Source of the DNA: DATKJY01 sp964540105
GTDB lineage: Bacteria > Zixibacteria > MSB-5A5 > GN15 > FEB-12
Reading direction: 5' to 3'
Length of the DNA: 64,000 bases
Assembly (NCBI GenBank): GCA_964540105.1
Contig: CAZILL010000002.1
Coordinates: 372,001-436,000, forward strand
In this document: positions 25,954-35,414 of the stretch, one piece after another
How the letters are laid out: each line of letters opens with the position of its first letter
How positions within the stretch are numbered: the first letter of the stretch is position 1
The notes under the pieces: model-generated
Database searches by the model: none
What the model was told of the DNA's origin: nothing
Seen by the model: the letters and a program-made list of their open reading frames with translations, nothing else
Program-made: the position numbers and the translations under genes

Positions 25954-26448
25954 TCAGATCTCTTCGAGATTCGACCACTCGGCGTCGTCAAGCCAGCGTT
26001 TCGGACGATCCAAAAATTGAATCACCTGTTCCATGGTCACCCAATGGCGATGCTCTTCGTCGGCAATGCGAATCAGGATGTTCCGCTCGTTGGCTGAGGT
26101 TACCTCAACCGCCTTGGCGCGATAGAAACGCTCCGCTTTCTTTTCGATCTCACGCGCTTCTTCCCAGATCACGCGCGCGTCGGGGGAGAACTGGTATGGC
26201 TTGTCACCTGACTTCATGGTCTCGAAGACGTTCTTGACGGTTGCCAGAATTGTCGTTTTCTCGGTCTCTTTGTATTCAGCCGAGGCGCCGTCGTGAAGCG
26301 CCTTGAACAGGTTGAAGTGCCTCTGCTCGTCGTCGGCAAGTTCCAGCAGGATTCTCTTGAGTTCTGGTGCGGGAGCCTTGGCGGCATGTTCGAGATAAAA
26401 GGACCGTCCATCCTGCTCCATCTTCATCGCGTATTCAAATATACTCAC
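25954..26448 (-). CDS. Ferritin-like (rubrerythrin-type) diiron protein
   Basis: A 164-residue four-helix-bundle protein with two ExxH-type metal pairs: EYAMKMEQDG with DDEQRHF in the first half, and EEAREIEKKAERFY with DEEHRHW in the second. No rubredoxin zinc-ribbon tail is present. Likely a diiron peroxidase-type stress protein; substrate inferred from family only. The start is decided by the ribosome-binding site: AGGAG touches an ATG (26454) with no spacer, whereas the GTG two codons later (26448) is 6 bases away, so GTG is preferred. Further upstream the open frame is repeat sequence. It is convergent with rluB. Confidence 0.82.
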   Translation of the reverse strand: MSIFEYAMKMEQDGRSFYLEHAAKAPAPELKRILLELADDEQRHFNLFKALHDGASAEYKETEKTTILATVKNVFETMKSGDKPYQFSPDARVIWEEAREIEKKAERFYRAKAVEVTSANERNILIRIADEEHRHWVTMEQVIQFLDRPKRWLDDAEWSNLEEI

Positions 26449-26565
26449 TGACATCTCCTGTGTTTTGTGACTGTTGTCAACGGGCAAAGTACGGGGAACG
26501 GGGCGGAAAGTCAACGGTCCGGAGCGACACCTTTGGCCGCTCTCGCGTGGGAGTGTCGAGACATT

Positions 26566-26612
26566 CCCCTCAACCGCCCTTCGGGCACCTTCTCCCCAAT
26601 GGGGAGAAGGGG
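26566..26612. repeat. Family A two-hairpin repeat
   Basis: One full copy between divergently transcribed genes (CCCCTCAACCGCCCTTCGGG, then CTTCTCCCC-AAT-GGGGAGAAG). Its position between two gene starts argues against a simple terminator role. Confidence 0.88.
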
Positions 26613-26743
26613 GGAAAAGGAGAACTCTCACTCCTGGCCCCTACCGAAGCGAGTGTGAGAGGCGGGCAAACGAGTGTCATGCGAATTGCCACAGCATCAC
26701 TTGCGCTGTTTCCGATGAGTGAACAATCCCCTATCTTGTGAAT

Positions 26744-27712
26744 ATGAAGTTGTTTTCTGCGCTGGCTCTCGCGGCAATTCTGAGTGTCTCTTTTTTCGCC
26801 CGTGCCTCGGGTGCCGAGCCGTCGGAAGAAGTTCGTCGCTCGCATTACACGCTGTACTTCGATAACCAACGCTATGTCGCAGAAGCTGACACCACTCTTG
26901 GGAAGGCGCGCTCCCGACTAAGCGCCCTTCTCCACGACAGCCTCGACTACCTTCCCGACATCCACCTCACAGGCGATCATGATCGTTTTCTCAAGTTGCT
27001 CGGCGGGACATTCCCCGACTGGGGAGCGGCAGCCGCTGTGCCGTCGATGCACCTGATCGCGGTGAAGTCACCGGATCGATTCAACCTGAACCGCCCGCTT
27101 TCCGAACTGTTGGCGCACGAATACTCGCATTTGGTTCTCGCCAAACGGACGGGATTCTATAGTGCGCCGCGCTGGTTTGACGAGGGACTGGCTATGACGG
27201 TTTCAATGGAATGGAGCTGGTCGGACAATCTGGCCATGAGCAAGGCGGCCGTCTTTAGCCAGCTGATCCCACTGTCGGAGATCGAACTGGTCAATCGGTT
27301 TGAGGAAGGGAAAGCGCATGTAGCGTACGCGGAGTCATACCTCGCGGTCAGCTATCTGTTCAAGGCATACGGCGTTGACGGGGTTAATCGTTTTCTCGAC
27401 CGGATCGCCGCTGGGGCGTCGCTTGATAAAGCGCTCGAATCAGCGACTGGCGCGACGGCGACGGAGTTTGAAAAAGACTTTCGCGACACGTTGGTAAATC
27501 GTTTTAATGTGACGAGCCTCTTTATGGATACGATCTACTTTTGGACATTCCTGGCCTTTCTCGTCGTACTGGGGGGATACCTGAAATATCGCCGTCGCCG
27601 CCGCTACTATAAGAAGTGGAAGGAAGAGGAGAAATTTCAATCCACCGATTTCGATTACGGCGACACGGAGAATCCCGAAGCGACTGAGGACGACGAGCCA
27701 TGGCGACAGTAA
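26744..27712 (+). CDS. Membrane-anchored peptidase MA-like (gluzincin) protein
   Basis: Predicted exported zinc peptidase of 322 residues. Residues 1-22 are a signal peptide. The gluzincin motif is HEYSH (His125, Glu126, His129) with a downstream Glu in RWFDEGLA, as in the peptidase_MA_2 family. A transmembrane segment near 265-285 (FWTFLAFLVVLGGYL) is followed by a very basic then acidic cytoplasmic tail (KYRRRRRYYKKWK...), so the catalytic domain would sit outside the inner membrane. ATG 26744 is used; a GTG two codons earlier is equally possible. The end overlaps the next gene by 13 bases. Confidence 0.8.
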   Translation: MKLFSALALAAILSVSFFARASGAEPSEEVRRSHYTLYFDNQRYVAEADTTLGKARSRLSALLHDSLDYLPDIHLTGDHDRFLKLLGGTFPDWGAAAAVPSMHLIAVKSPDRFNLNRPLSELLAHEYSHLVLAKRTGFYSAPRWFDEGLAMTVSMEWSWSDNLAMSKAAVFSQLIPLSEIELVNRFEEGKAHVAYAESYLAVSYLFKAYGVDGVNRFLDRIAAGASLDKALESATGATATEFEKDFRDTLVNRFNVTSLFMDTIYFWTFLAFLVVLGGYLKYRRRRRYYKKWKEEEKFQSTDFDYGDTENPEATEDDEPWRQ

Positions 27713-28608
27713 GCCATCAGCTCGAGCACCTCGCCGCTCGAACCGGAGTCAGGGTGGCTCAGCTTCTCTCACCGCGCTTGGCTGATGGTCTCGGCGCGGG
27801 GCTGGGGAGTGTTGCGCATGCGATTCTCACCTCGCGCAAGCGAATCGCCATGGAGAATCTTCGGCGTGCTTTCGGGGAGAAACTCACCGATGCCGAGCGG
27901 CGGGAGATCGTCAAGCGTGTGTTCCAGAACATCGGACGAACCCTCATCGAGTTCTCCCGATTCGGCGTCATAGGGCGTGAAGGTGTGCGCCGACTTATTG
28001 TTGCGGACGGCGAGCAGCATTTGAAGCGAGTTCACGATGAAGGACGCGGAGGGATCATCCTGACGGCGCATTTCGGGAACTGGGAATTGATGGGGGCGTG
28101 GGTCGCGGCGATGGGGTATCCGATGGAGTTTCTCATCGGAACACAGCACAACCAGAAGGTTGATGACCTGCTGGTTGGGTTTCGTCAGCAGATGGGAGTC
28201 GGGATCATTCGTTTGTCGACCAGCGCACGGCAGGTCTTTAAAGCGCTCAAGGGGAATCACTTTGCCGGACTGGTTTCCGATCAGCACGCGGTATCGGGCG
28301 TCAGGCTCACGTTTTTTGACCGACCCGCCTCTACTCCAAAAGGACCGGCCCTGTTTGCCATTCGCGGGGGATGTCCGATCCTGCCGTTCATGCTGCGGCG
28401 GGAGCGTTTCGATCGGCATGTGCTCATGGCGGCCGAGCCGATTTACCCTCCGCATTCCGGCGACGAAGAGGCGGATATTCAGGCAATGACCGAACGCTAT
28501 ACTCACTTCTTCGAGTCCTGTATTCGTCAGTATCCCGACCAGTGGATGTGGACCCACCGTCGTTGGAAGCTTCCGGATGAGGCTACGAAGGAATCGAGGA
28601 GAGTGTAG
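27700..28608 (+). CDS. Lipid A biosynthesis lauroyl/myristoyl acyltransferase family (LpxL/HtrB-like)
   Basis: Inner-membrane acyltransferase of 302 residues. It carries the HxxxxD/E-type motif HFGNWE (His124, Glu129), a GLVSDQHA segment and FAIRGGCPILPFMLRR, all characteristic of late lipid A acyltransferases that add secondary acyl chains from acyl-ACP. It overlaps the upstream peptidase gene by 13 bases and is followed after one base by a heptosyltransferase, which supports a role in outer-membrane lipopolysaccharide. Acyl chain choice cannot be told. Confidence 0.9.
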   Translation: MATVSHQLEHLAARTGVRVAQLLSPRLADGLGAGLGSVAHAILTSRKRIAMENLRRAFGEKLTDAERREIVKRVFQNIGRTLIEFSRFGVIGREGVRRLIVADGEQHLKRVHDEGRGGIILTAHFGNWELMGAWVAAMGYPMEFLIGTQHNQKVDDLLVGFRQQMGVGIIRLSTSARQVFKALKGNHFAGLVSDQHAVSGVRLTFFDRPASTPKGPALFAIRGGCPILPFMLRRERFDRHVLMAAEPIYPPHSGDEEADIQAMTERYTHFFESCIRQYPDQWMWTHRRWKLPDEATKESRRV

Positions 28609-28609
28609 C

Positions 28610-29662
28610 ATGAGTAAGAAGATTCTCATTCGAACCCCGAACCATCTTGGGGATTGCGTCATGGCGCTGCCGATGATCAACGAGGTGCGCGAGGCATACT
28701 CCGGTTCGAGCGTGACGATCCTGACTCCCGAGCATCTGGCCGACTTGTTCCAGGGGAATCCGGGAATTGACGCTATAGTGAAAATCCCATCAACCCATGT
28801 TCACGGTCTCCTGGCGGTGGTCAAGATTCGAGACATTATTGCACCGCTGCACGCCGACATCGGGTATATCATTCCGCCATCATTTGGAGCCGCGGCAGGC
28901 TTCAAGCTCGCCGGAGTGAAAGAACGGATAGGGTATATAGCCGACGGTCGCCGCCTCCTGTTGACCCGCCAATTCCCGCTCCCCGCGCCACTAAATTCGC
29001 AACATCGCTCGGTCACCTATTTCGATCTCCTGCGGCGTTCCGTTGGGAGGGAGCTTGAGTATTCTCGTCCGAAGTTGTTTCTCACCGAAGATGACAGTCG
29101 ACACGCCGAGACGATGCTAAGCGGTTTCGGCCTGACGCCGAATGATCGCTATCTGATCATCGCTTTCCGCTCGGTGGCGGAATCACGGCGATGGGGAACA
29201 GCCCATTACATCGATTTGGCTCGCATGCTGACGGCTCAATATGACATCAGGGTTCTGTTGCTCGGAACGTCGGACGACGTCCGCTCAGGTGATGAAATCG
29301 CCGCGTCTGTAGCGTCGAAGCATCTCATCAATCTGGCGGGAAAGACAACCTTGCGCGAAGCAGCGACAATTATCGCTCGTGCACAGCTCTTTGTCGGCGA
29401 CGATTCCGGTCCGGCACATCTGGCGGCCGCCGTTGGGACTCCGGTCCTGGCGCTCTTCGGGGCCGGTGATCCAGCTGAAACGGCTCCGTTGCCGCGTGTC
29501 GGGCGGATTGTGCGCGTCGAAGAACTGGGCTGTCTGGCCTGTGTTCGGAACAAGTGCCCGCTCAAAGGGGAAGCGTTTATGCGCTGTATGCGCGATCTTA
29601 CTCCCTCCGTTGTCATCGCTGAAATCTCCGCTCTGGCCAAAGAGTCCGGTAATCCGTTGTAG
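28610..29662 (+). CDS. waaF: Lipopolysaccharide heptosyltransferase (GT9, WaaF-like)
   Basis: Glycosyltransferase of 350 residues that transfers ADP-heptose to the LPS inner core. The N-terminus RTPNHLGDCVMALPMINEVR and the C-terminal donor site with FVGDDSGPAHLAAAVGTPVLALFG are hallmark GT9 features. A late CxxC..C cluster (GCLACVRNKCPL) is common in this family. Start ATG 28610, with GAGGAGA upstream, one base after the acyltransferase stop. The ADP-heptose donor would come from rfaE1/rfaE2 at 48-49.7 kb. Confidence 0.9.
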   Translation: MSKKILIRTPNHLGDCVMALPMINEVREAYSGSSVTILTPEHLADLFQGNPGIDAIVKIPSTHVHGLLAVVKIRDIIAPLHADIGYIIPPSFGAAAGFKLAGVKERIGYIADGRRLLLTRQFPLPAPLNSQHRSVTYFDLLRRSVGRELEYSRPKLFLTEDDSRHAETMLSGFGLTPNDRYLIIAFRSVAESRRWGTAHYIDLARMLTAQYDIRVLLLGTSDDVRSGDEIAASVASKHLINLAGKTTLREAATIIARAQLFVGDDSGPAHLAAAVGTPVLALFGAGDPAETAPLPRVGRIVRVEELGCLACVRNKCPLKGEAFMRCMRDLTPSVVIAEISALAKESGNPL

Positions 29663-29719
29663 GCCGCGATTCTCGTCATTTTGGTTGACCGGCCGTAGTG
29701 ACTCCCATAATCTGGCTTC

Positions 29720-29944
29720 ATGAGTGTCGCGAAAGTTCTTGCCACCTGTCCCTTTTGTAAGGAGCCCATCGCCGGCGGGGCGATCAAGTGTAAGCATTGC
29801 CAATCTGATCTGTCGGGTCTCCAGAAGAAAAAGGGATCGCTGTTTGATCGATTTAATAATTTTCGATTCGGTTTTCTCACAGGCGTGCTTTTCTCTATCT
29901 CACTGGCGATCCTGATCTATATGCAGTGCTCCCACGAGAAGTAG
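29720..29944 (+). CDS. Small zinc-ribbon membrane protein
   Basis: A 74-residue protein. The N-terminus has a zinc ribbon of two knuckles (CPFCKEPI and CKHCQSDL). A basic linker follows, then one transmembrane segment (FGFLTGVLFSISLAILIYM). It resembles short zinc-ribbon domain proteins of unknown role. It starts 57 bases after the heptosyltransferase on the same strand. Coding is supported by the intact double CxxC pattern and topology. Confidence 0.7.
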   Translation: MSVAKVLATCPFCKEPIAGGAIKCKHCQSDLSGLQKKKGSLFDRFNNFRFGFLTGVLFSISLAILIYMQCSHEK

Positions 29945-30084
29945 GTTGGCGGCTGTGCAGCAATGGGCGAGCGGAGGCAAGTCCTGCGCGAACATTTGTT
30001 GAATCGGGCCAAGACCTGCCGCAACTCAGGAAATGAGAAAACTGTGGGCTACCGGGCTGCGAGACCTGACTTAACAGCTGAACT

Positions 30085-30132
30085 TCCCTCACCCGTCGCT
30101 TCGCACCACCCTCTCCCAAGCATGGGAGAGGG
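30085..30132. repeat. Family B hairpin repeat
   Basis: One copy (CCCTCACCCGTCGCTTCGCA, then CCCTCTCCCA-AGCA-TGGGAGAGGG) in the 291-base gap between convergent genes. Apart from this the gap holds nothing recognisable. Confidence 0.85.
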
Positions 30133-30235
30133 GGACAGGGTATGGACCGGGCTCACCCGTTTGCGCGGCGTCCAGAGGAAGCGTCGGTTCACATCCCTTT
30201 TTGAGAAGGGACAAGAACCGGCGAAACCTGAAAGC

Positions 30236-32386
30236 TCAGTCTTCCGTTTTGAAGGTCATCCCCAGTTGGTCAAACAGGAACGCGTAGACATCAGCCTGCT
30301 GCTCAATCCGTTCGCCGAGCGAAGTCCCGATACCGTGCCCGGATGTCGAGCTGGTCCGCAGGAAGATCGGGTGTCCGGACGATGTCGCTGCCTGAAGACG
30401 AGCTGTCATCTTGCGCGAATTTGCCGGATCGACCCGTCCGTCATTGTCCCCCGCTACAAAGAGCACCGCAGGGTAGGCTCTCCCGTCATGGACATGATGG
30501 TACGGGGAATACGCGTAAAGCGCTTCGAATTGCGCCTTGTCTTTCACTGTCCCGAACTCGGTCGTGTTGAACTCCCCGTTTGGACTGAGTTCAACTCTGA
30601 GCATATCATAGATTCCGACGCTCGCGACAACCGCGCGATAGAGCTCGGGATGCTGGGTTAGCGCCGCCCCCATGAGGAGACCGCCGTTGCTTCCACCTTG
30701 AATCGCCAGCTTCTCGGTATTCGTGTACCTCTTCTCAATAAGGAACTGGGCGGCGGCGGCAAAGTCGTCGAAGACATTCTGTTTCTTAGTCAAGTTCCCA
30801 GCGAGATGCCAATCATCACCGTATTCTCCCCCGCCGCGGATATTCGCAACCACGTAGATACCCCCCTGGTCGAGCCACAGTCGGTTCGACTTTGAAAAAC
30901 CGGGGCTAAGGCTGATGCCATAGCCGCCATAGCCATACAGAATAGTCGGATTCCGGCCGTTGAGAATGGTCCCTTTCTTTCTCATGATATTGAGCGGAAC
31001 TTTCGTCCCGTCTTTTGATGTCGCAAACTCGCGGGTCACTTCGGCATCGTCGAAATTGACTGAGCTTGGCCTCGACAGCGATGACTTCACCGCAGCGCCG
31101 CTCGAAGGATCGTAGCGATACCATGATGGAGGCGTCACATATGACTGCGCGTTATAGAGCACCGCGTCCCCCTCCAGCCAGACTGGAGCACTAACTGAAG
31201 CAACCTCTTCGGTCGGAACCGTCACGACATCGGTGCCGTCGAGATTGCATATCTTCAGCCGAGACGGACCACCGAACAGTTCCGAAATGTACAACTTACC
31301 CGCGGTCGCAGTCAGACCTCGAATTGATCCTTCCGACTCCGGCACGACCGTCCTGGTCTTGGAGAGTTCGGGATCCCCAAGTGGTAACCGGAGAATCTTC
31401 CCTCGTGGAGAGTCTTTCAGCGACAATAGATACAGAGCCTGATCAAGCCCGAACTCAGCCTGAGTGATCCGATCAGAAAATTTCGTCACTTGCACCCACT
31501 TGCCCGACGGCCCCAACAGGTAGTGAGCATACTCACCGCCGTCGCCATTCGACACCGTGGCGAGAAAGTAGTTGCCGTCGTTCGACGTCGTGAGCGCGAT
31601 CTCGGCGATCCGAGGAAACTCCTTGCCAATCGCATAGGTGTCGCTTGCAACCGGTGTTCCAAGCGCATGATAGTATACTTGCTGATAGAAATGCATGTCG
31701 GCGTCGGTGCGCTCCCCCTTCTGGGGATAACGCGTGTAGTAGAACCCTTTGTTGTCAGGACTCCAGGCGACACTGCCGCCCGCAGTCGGAAAATTGACGC
31801 GGGGCACCTGGTCCGGCAACTGGCGGCCGGTGGCGACATCAAAGACATGCACGGTGCCGTCTTCACTCCCCGCTTTGGAGAGCGAAACCGCGACCAGACG
31901 ACCATCGAGAGAAGGGACAAAGAAATCAATCGACGTGCCGCCCGTCGAATCGAGCTGGTTGGGATCGACCACAATCTTCTCGGAGAGTGAGTCCTCTGCG
32001 CTCAAGCGAGTAATGATAAACGGCTGCTGCTTGGGAGGTTGGTTCTTTATGGCAAAGAGAACCCCCGGGCGTTGGACCAACCCGCCATAGCTTTCCGACT
32101 CGCTCGCCAGCAGTTTCTGCAGCGCCTTGGCGATGGCGGGGCGAAACGTCACTTTGTCAAGCGCTTCGCGCGTGTACTGGTTCTGCTTGCGTACCCATTC
32201 CTTGACATCAGGGTCGGCTGGAGTTTCCAGCCAGCGATACTCTTCGGTAACAGAAACGCCGTGGTAGCTGTCTGTGACCGGCTTCTTCGTTGTCGGGGGG
32301 AAAGCAGATTGTGCGGTTGCGACTGAGATCGAAAGGGTCGCAAAGCCGATTGCACAGACTATGGGGCGAAACAGATTCACTCGCAT
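30236..32386 (-). CDS. Prolyl oligopeptidase family serine peptidase (S9A), exported
   Basis: Peptidase of 716 residues with a signal peptide (residues 1-25, ending TAQ). The N-terminal beta-propeller (~60-430) gates the active site. The C-terminal alpha/beta-hydrolase domain has nucleophile Ser566 in GGSNGG, Asp in GDNDGRVDP and His684 in SGHGIG. It cleaves short proline-containing peptides after Pro, presumably in the periplasm. Start at ATG 32386, preceded by AAGGAGT. It lies 25 bases after pyrC on the same strand, so it may be co-transcribed with the pyrimidine genes despite an unrelated role. Confidence 0.93.
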   Translation of the reverse strand: MRVNLFRPIVCAIGFATLSISVATAQSAFPPTTKKPVTDSYHGVSVTEEYRWLETPADPDVKEWVRKQNQYTREALDKVTFRPAIAKALQKLLASESESYGGLVQRPGVLFAIKNQPPKQQPFIITRLSAEDSLSEKIVVDPNQLDSTGGTSIDFFVPSLDGRLVAVSLSKAGSEDGTVHVFDVATGRQLPDQVPRVNFPTAGGSVAWSPDNKGFYYTRYPQKGERTDADMHFYQQVYYHALGTPVASDTYAIGKEFPRIAEIALTTSNDGNYFLATVSNGDGGEYAHYLLGPSGKWVQVTKFSDRITQAEFGLDQALYLLSLKDSPRGKILRLPLGDPELSKTRTVVPESEGSIRGLTATAGKLYISELFGGPSRLKICNLDGTDVVTVPTEEVASVSAPVWLEGDAVLYNAQSYVTPPSWYRYDPSSGAAVKSSLSRPSSVNFDDAEVTREFATSKDGTKVPLNIMRKKGTILNGRNPTILYGYGGYGISLSPGFSKSNRLWLDQGGIYVVANIRGGGEYGDDWHLAGNLTKKQNVFDDFAAAAQFLIEKRYTNTEKLAIQGGSNGGLLMGAALTQHPELYRAVVASVGIYDMLRVELSPNGEFNTTEFGTVKDKAQFEALYAYSPYHHVHDGRAYPAVLFVAGDNDGRVDPANSRKMTARLQAATSSGHPIFLRTSSTSGHGIGTSLGERIEQQADVYAFLFDQLGMTFKTED

Positions 32387-32411
32387 GGATACTCCTTGTG
32401 GTTGTTTACCG

Positions 32412-33725
32412 CTACTGTTCAAACACGACGCGGCCGGCAAGAATGGTTCGATAGACCTGGCCGGAGAGTCGATATCCTATAAACGGGGAGTTCTTGGATC
32501 GGGAACGGAACCGATCCGCGCGCACTGTCCACTTCTTTTCCGGCTCGATGATCGTTATGTCGGCGAGGCTCCCTTCGGCGAGCGTCCCGCCGGAAAGATT
32601 GAAAATCCGCGCCGGGTTGGCAGTCATCTTGCGGATCGCGTCGGCCCAGTCGAGATACCCCTTGTCGATCAGGTAGGTTTTGACGAGACCGAGTGTTGTT
32701 TCCAACCCGATCATGCCGGCCGGAGCGTGATCAAACTCGCAGTCCTTTTCTTCGGCGGAATGCGGCGCATGATCGGAGGCTATGCAGTCGATCGTCCCAT
32801 CCACCAGCGCTTCGATGATCGCCTCGCGGTCGTCACGGCTGCGGATCGGCGGGTTGACGCGCAGATTCGTGTCGTACGCTTTCCCGATCTCCTCGTCAGT
32901 CAGCACAAAATGATGCGGACAGGCTTCGGTCGTGACATTGACCCCCTCGCGCTTGGCCTGTCGGATCGCCTCGACACCGCGGCGCGTAGAAATGTGCTGG
33001 ATGTGCAGGCGCGCACCGGTGACTCGACAGAGAGCGATGTCTCGAAGCACGGCGATCTCTTCCGCTACTGCCGGTGATCCGCGCAGACCAAGGCGAGTCG
33101 ACTGGAACGACTCGTTCATCACCCCACCCGCCACCAGGAACTGATCTTCAGCGTGCTGCATCACCGGGATATTGAACATCTTGGAATACTCGAGCGCGCG
33201 ACGCATGATTTCCGGATTCTGAACATAATGCCCGTCATCGGTGATCGCCACCGCTCCCATCTTGACTAAATCCCCAATTTCAGCCAGCTCTTTGCCGTCG
33301 CTGTTCTTGGTGATTGCGCCGACAACATAGACTCGCGCCGACGCGCCGGCGGCGCGATCCTGCACGAATTTGACAGTCTCCTGATTGTCAATCCGTGGCG
33401 TCGTGTTGGGCATGCAGCAAACCGCCGTAAAACCGCCAGCCGCAGCGGCCTCACATCCGGATTCGATGGTCTCCTCGTCTTCGCGCCCCGGTTCACGCAG
33501 ATGAACATGAACGTCGATCAACCCCGGTACAACCAACTTCCCGCCGGCATCAATGATCTGGCTCTTATCGAACGATTTTAGCAGCCGGGTCGCTTCCGGA
33601 CCGTCCGGTTCGATGGCCGCAATACGACCGTCCTTGATGAGGATGTGCGCCTGCGAAACGAACCCGAGCGCGGGATCGATGACCTGCCCTCCCTTGATGA
33701 CCATATCGAATTTCTTGCTAGTCAT
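32412..33725 (-). CDS. pyrC: Dihydroorotase
   Basis: Zinc amidohydrolase, third step of de novo pyrimidine synthesis. 437 residues, class I type. Metal-site motifs are DVHVHLREPG, MQHAED, HIQHIS and the late SDHAPHS. Start at ATG 33725, overlapping the pyrB stop by 8 bases, which implies coupled translation. Earlier in-frame starts lie inside pyrB. Confidence 0.95.
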   Translation of the reverse strand: MTSKKFDMVIKGGQVIDPALGFVSQAHILIKDGRIAAIEPDGPEATRLLKSFDKSQIIDAGGKLVVPGLIDVHVHLREPGREDEETIESGCEAAAAGGFTAVCCMPNTTPRIDNQETVKFVQDRAAGASARVYVVGAITKNSDGKELAEIGDLVKMGAVAITDDGHYVQNPEIMRRALEYSKMFNIPVMQHAEDQFLVAGGVMNESFQSTRLGLRGSPAVAEEIAVLRDIALCRVTGARLHIQHISTRRGVEAIRQAKREGVNVTTEACPHHFVLTDEEIGKAYDTNLRVNPPIRSRDDREAIIEALVDGTIDCIASDHAPHSAEEKDCEFDHAPAGMIGLETTLGLVKTYLIDKGYLDWADAIRKMTANPARIFNLSGGTLAEGSLADITIIEPEKKWTVRADRFRSRSKNSPFIGYRLSGQVYRTILAGRVVFEQ

Positions 33726-34665
33726 TCTCGGCCCCTTCTTCTTTCTTGCGTCCGGACAACAGGTACAGGACCGCCATGCGCACCGCTTGCCCATTGGTAA
33801 CCTGATCAAGGATTACCGACTTGTCGCTATCGGCCACTTCGCTGGAGATTTCCACCCCGCGATTCATCGGTCCCGGGTGCATGATCGTGTAATTCTTGTT
33901 CAATCGTTTGAGTCTCTCTTTGGTAATACCAAACAGGTTCGTGTATTCGCGCTGCGACGGAAACAGGCCCGCCTGCTGGCGTTCGAGTTGAATGCGCATA
34001 ATATTGACCACATCCGCTCCCTCCAGAGCCTCATCGACGTTGGTATAGTGATCGACGCCGAATTTTTCAACCTCGTACGGCAGCAGTGTCGACGGACCAC
34101 AGAGCGCGACCGACGCCCCCATCGCCTTCAGTCCCCAGAGATTGGAGCGGGTCACCCGTGAGTGCTTGACATCGCCGACCAGCACCACCCGAAGCCCCTC
34201 CAGCTTGCCGTACTTGTGGCGGATCGTGAACATATCGAGCAGACCCTGCGTGGGATGCTCGTGCGTACCGTCGCCGGCATTGATGATGTTCGAGTCCATG
34301 CATTGGGTGAGGTAGTACGGCACACCTGAAGACTTGTGACGCACGACAACCATATCGATTTTCATCGCCTCGATATTCTGCACCGTGTCGCGCAGCGATT
34401 CTCCCTTCTGCACCGATGACGTCGACGGGGTGAAGCTGACCGTATCGGCCGAAAGCCGTTTCTCCGCGAGTTCAAACGAGATTCGCGTGCGCGTAGAGGG
34501 CTCATAGAACAGATTCAGCACCGTGATCCCACGCAGAGTCGGCAGTTTCTTGATCGTGCGGTCAAGAACTTCGCGAAACGATTCGGCGGTATCCAGAATC
34601 AGGGTGATGTCCTCCTTCGCGGTCCCTTCGAGTCCGAGCAGGTGACGAGATGAAAGAGCGCTCAT
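33718..34665 (-). CDS. pyrB: Aspartate carbamoyltransferase, catalytic chain
   Basis: Forms carbamoyl-aspartate in pyrimidine synthesis. 315 residues. Carbamoyl-phosphate site FYEPSTRTRISFE, aspartate-side DGTHEHPTQGLLD, and HPGPMNRGVEI. No regulatory pyrI is adjacent, which fits PyrR-type organisms. Its ATG overlaps the pyrR stop (ATGA). Confidence 0.96.
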   Translation of the reverse strand: MSALSSRHLLGLEGTAKEDITLILDTAESFREVLDRTIKKLPTLRGITVLNLFYEPSTRTRISFELAEKRLSADTVSFTPSTSSVQKGESLRDTVQNIEAMKIDMVVVRHKSSGVPYYLTQCMDSNIINAGDGTHEHPTQGLLDMFTIRHKYGKLEGLRVVLVGDVKHSRVTRSNLWGLKAMGASVALCGPSTLLPYEVEKFGVDHYTNVDEALEGADVVNIMRIQLERQQAGLFPSQREYTNLFGITKERLKRLNKNYTIMHPGPMNRGVEISSEVADSDKSVILDQVTNGQAVRMAVLYLLSGRKKEEGAEND

Positions 34666-35267
34666 CGGCTCCTCACTTTCTTTGCCGCGCTCTTCGACGA
34701 CGGCTTAGCCGTCCTGAGGGCAGCGGAATCTTTCTTCACGACATAGACGCGATCGGTTCCCTCCTTCTCGGTCACTTCGAGTATCACTTGATCAGCCTTC
34801 GAAGTTGGGATATTCACGCCCACATAATCAGCTTTGATCGGAAGTTCGCGATGTCCCCGATCCACCAGAACGGCCAGCTGAATTGTGCGGGGACGGCCAA
34901 AATCGATGATCTGGTCAAGCGCGGCGCGGATCGTCCGACCGGTGAAAAGCACGTCATCCACGAGGATGATATTTCGCTCGGCAATCGAGAAGATGACTTC
35001 GGTTCGCTGTACAAGCGGTTGGTCAAGCTTGGAGTGCACGTCATCACGATACAGGCTGATATCCATCAGCCCGACCGGTACTTTCACGCCCTCCAGGTTC
35101 TCGATGATCGACGCTATCCGCCTCGCCAGAAATGCCCCGCGGGTCAGAATCCCAATGATCGCGAGCGACTCCGCGCCGGCATTGTGCTCCAGAATCTCGT
35201 GCGCTATGCGGGTAAGCGCTCGGCTGATCTTCGTAGCGTCGAGAATGATGTCAGCAGGTGAAGACAA
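34662..35267 (-). CDS. pyrR: PyrR-type bifunctional regulator / uracil phosphoribosyltransferase
   Basis: A 201-residue phosphoribosyltransferase-fold protein with the PRPP loop VDDVLFTGRTIRAALD and GILTRGAFLARRIA. In many bacteria PyrR binds pyr mRNA and senses UMP/PRPP. Start is TTG 35267, justified by a strong GGAGGT 5 bases upstream. A basic ~30-residue C-terminal extension (...KSAAKKVRSR) is longer than usual. First gene of pyrR-pyrB-pyrC. I found no convincing PyrR-binding loop in the short leader. Confidence 0.92.
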   Translation of the reverse strand: MSSPADIILDATKISRALTRIAHEILEHNAGAESLAIIGILTRGAFLARRIASIIENLEGVKVPVGLMDISLYRDDVHSKLDQPLVQRTEVIFSIAERNIILVDDVLFTGRTIRAALDQIIDFGRPRTIQLAVLVDRGHRELPIKADYVGVNIPTSKADQVILEVTEKEGTDRVYVVKKDSAALRTAKPSSKSAAKKVRSR

Positions 35268-35340
35268 AAGAAACCTCCGTTATGTGTATATCAAAACGAC
35301 AATGTCGACTCGTAACATGTGAGACCTACCTTGCCTCACT

Positions 35341-35388
35341 CCCTTCTCCCCGCTGGGGAGAAGGTGCCCGAAGGGCGGTTGAGGGGGA
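35341..35388. repeat. Family A two-hairpin repeat (inverted orientation)
   Basis: One copy in reverse orientation (CTTCTCCCC-GCT-GGGGAGAAG, then GCCCGAAGGGC) between the glycosyltransferase stop and the pyrR start. Confidence 0.88.
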
Positions 35389-35414
35389 TTGCCACCACAC
35401 CCTACAGCCTAATC

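Noticed and set aside
26449..26631. N-terminal extension of the ferritin-like protein
   Set aside because: Encoded by a family A repeat and unrelated to the four-helix fold; a Shine-Dalgarno lies just before 26448.
35268..35340. PyrR-dependent attenuator in the pyr leader
   Set aside because: The short leader has no clear PyrR-binding loop or antiterminator/terminator pair; the nearby hairpin is the dispersed repeat.
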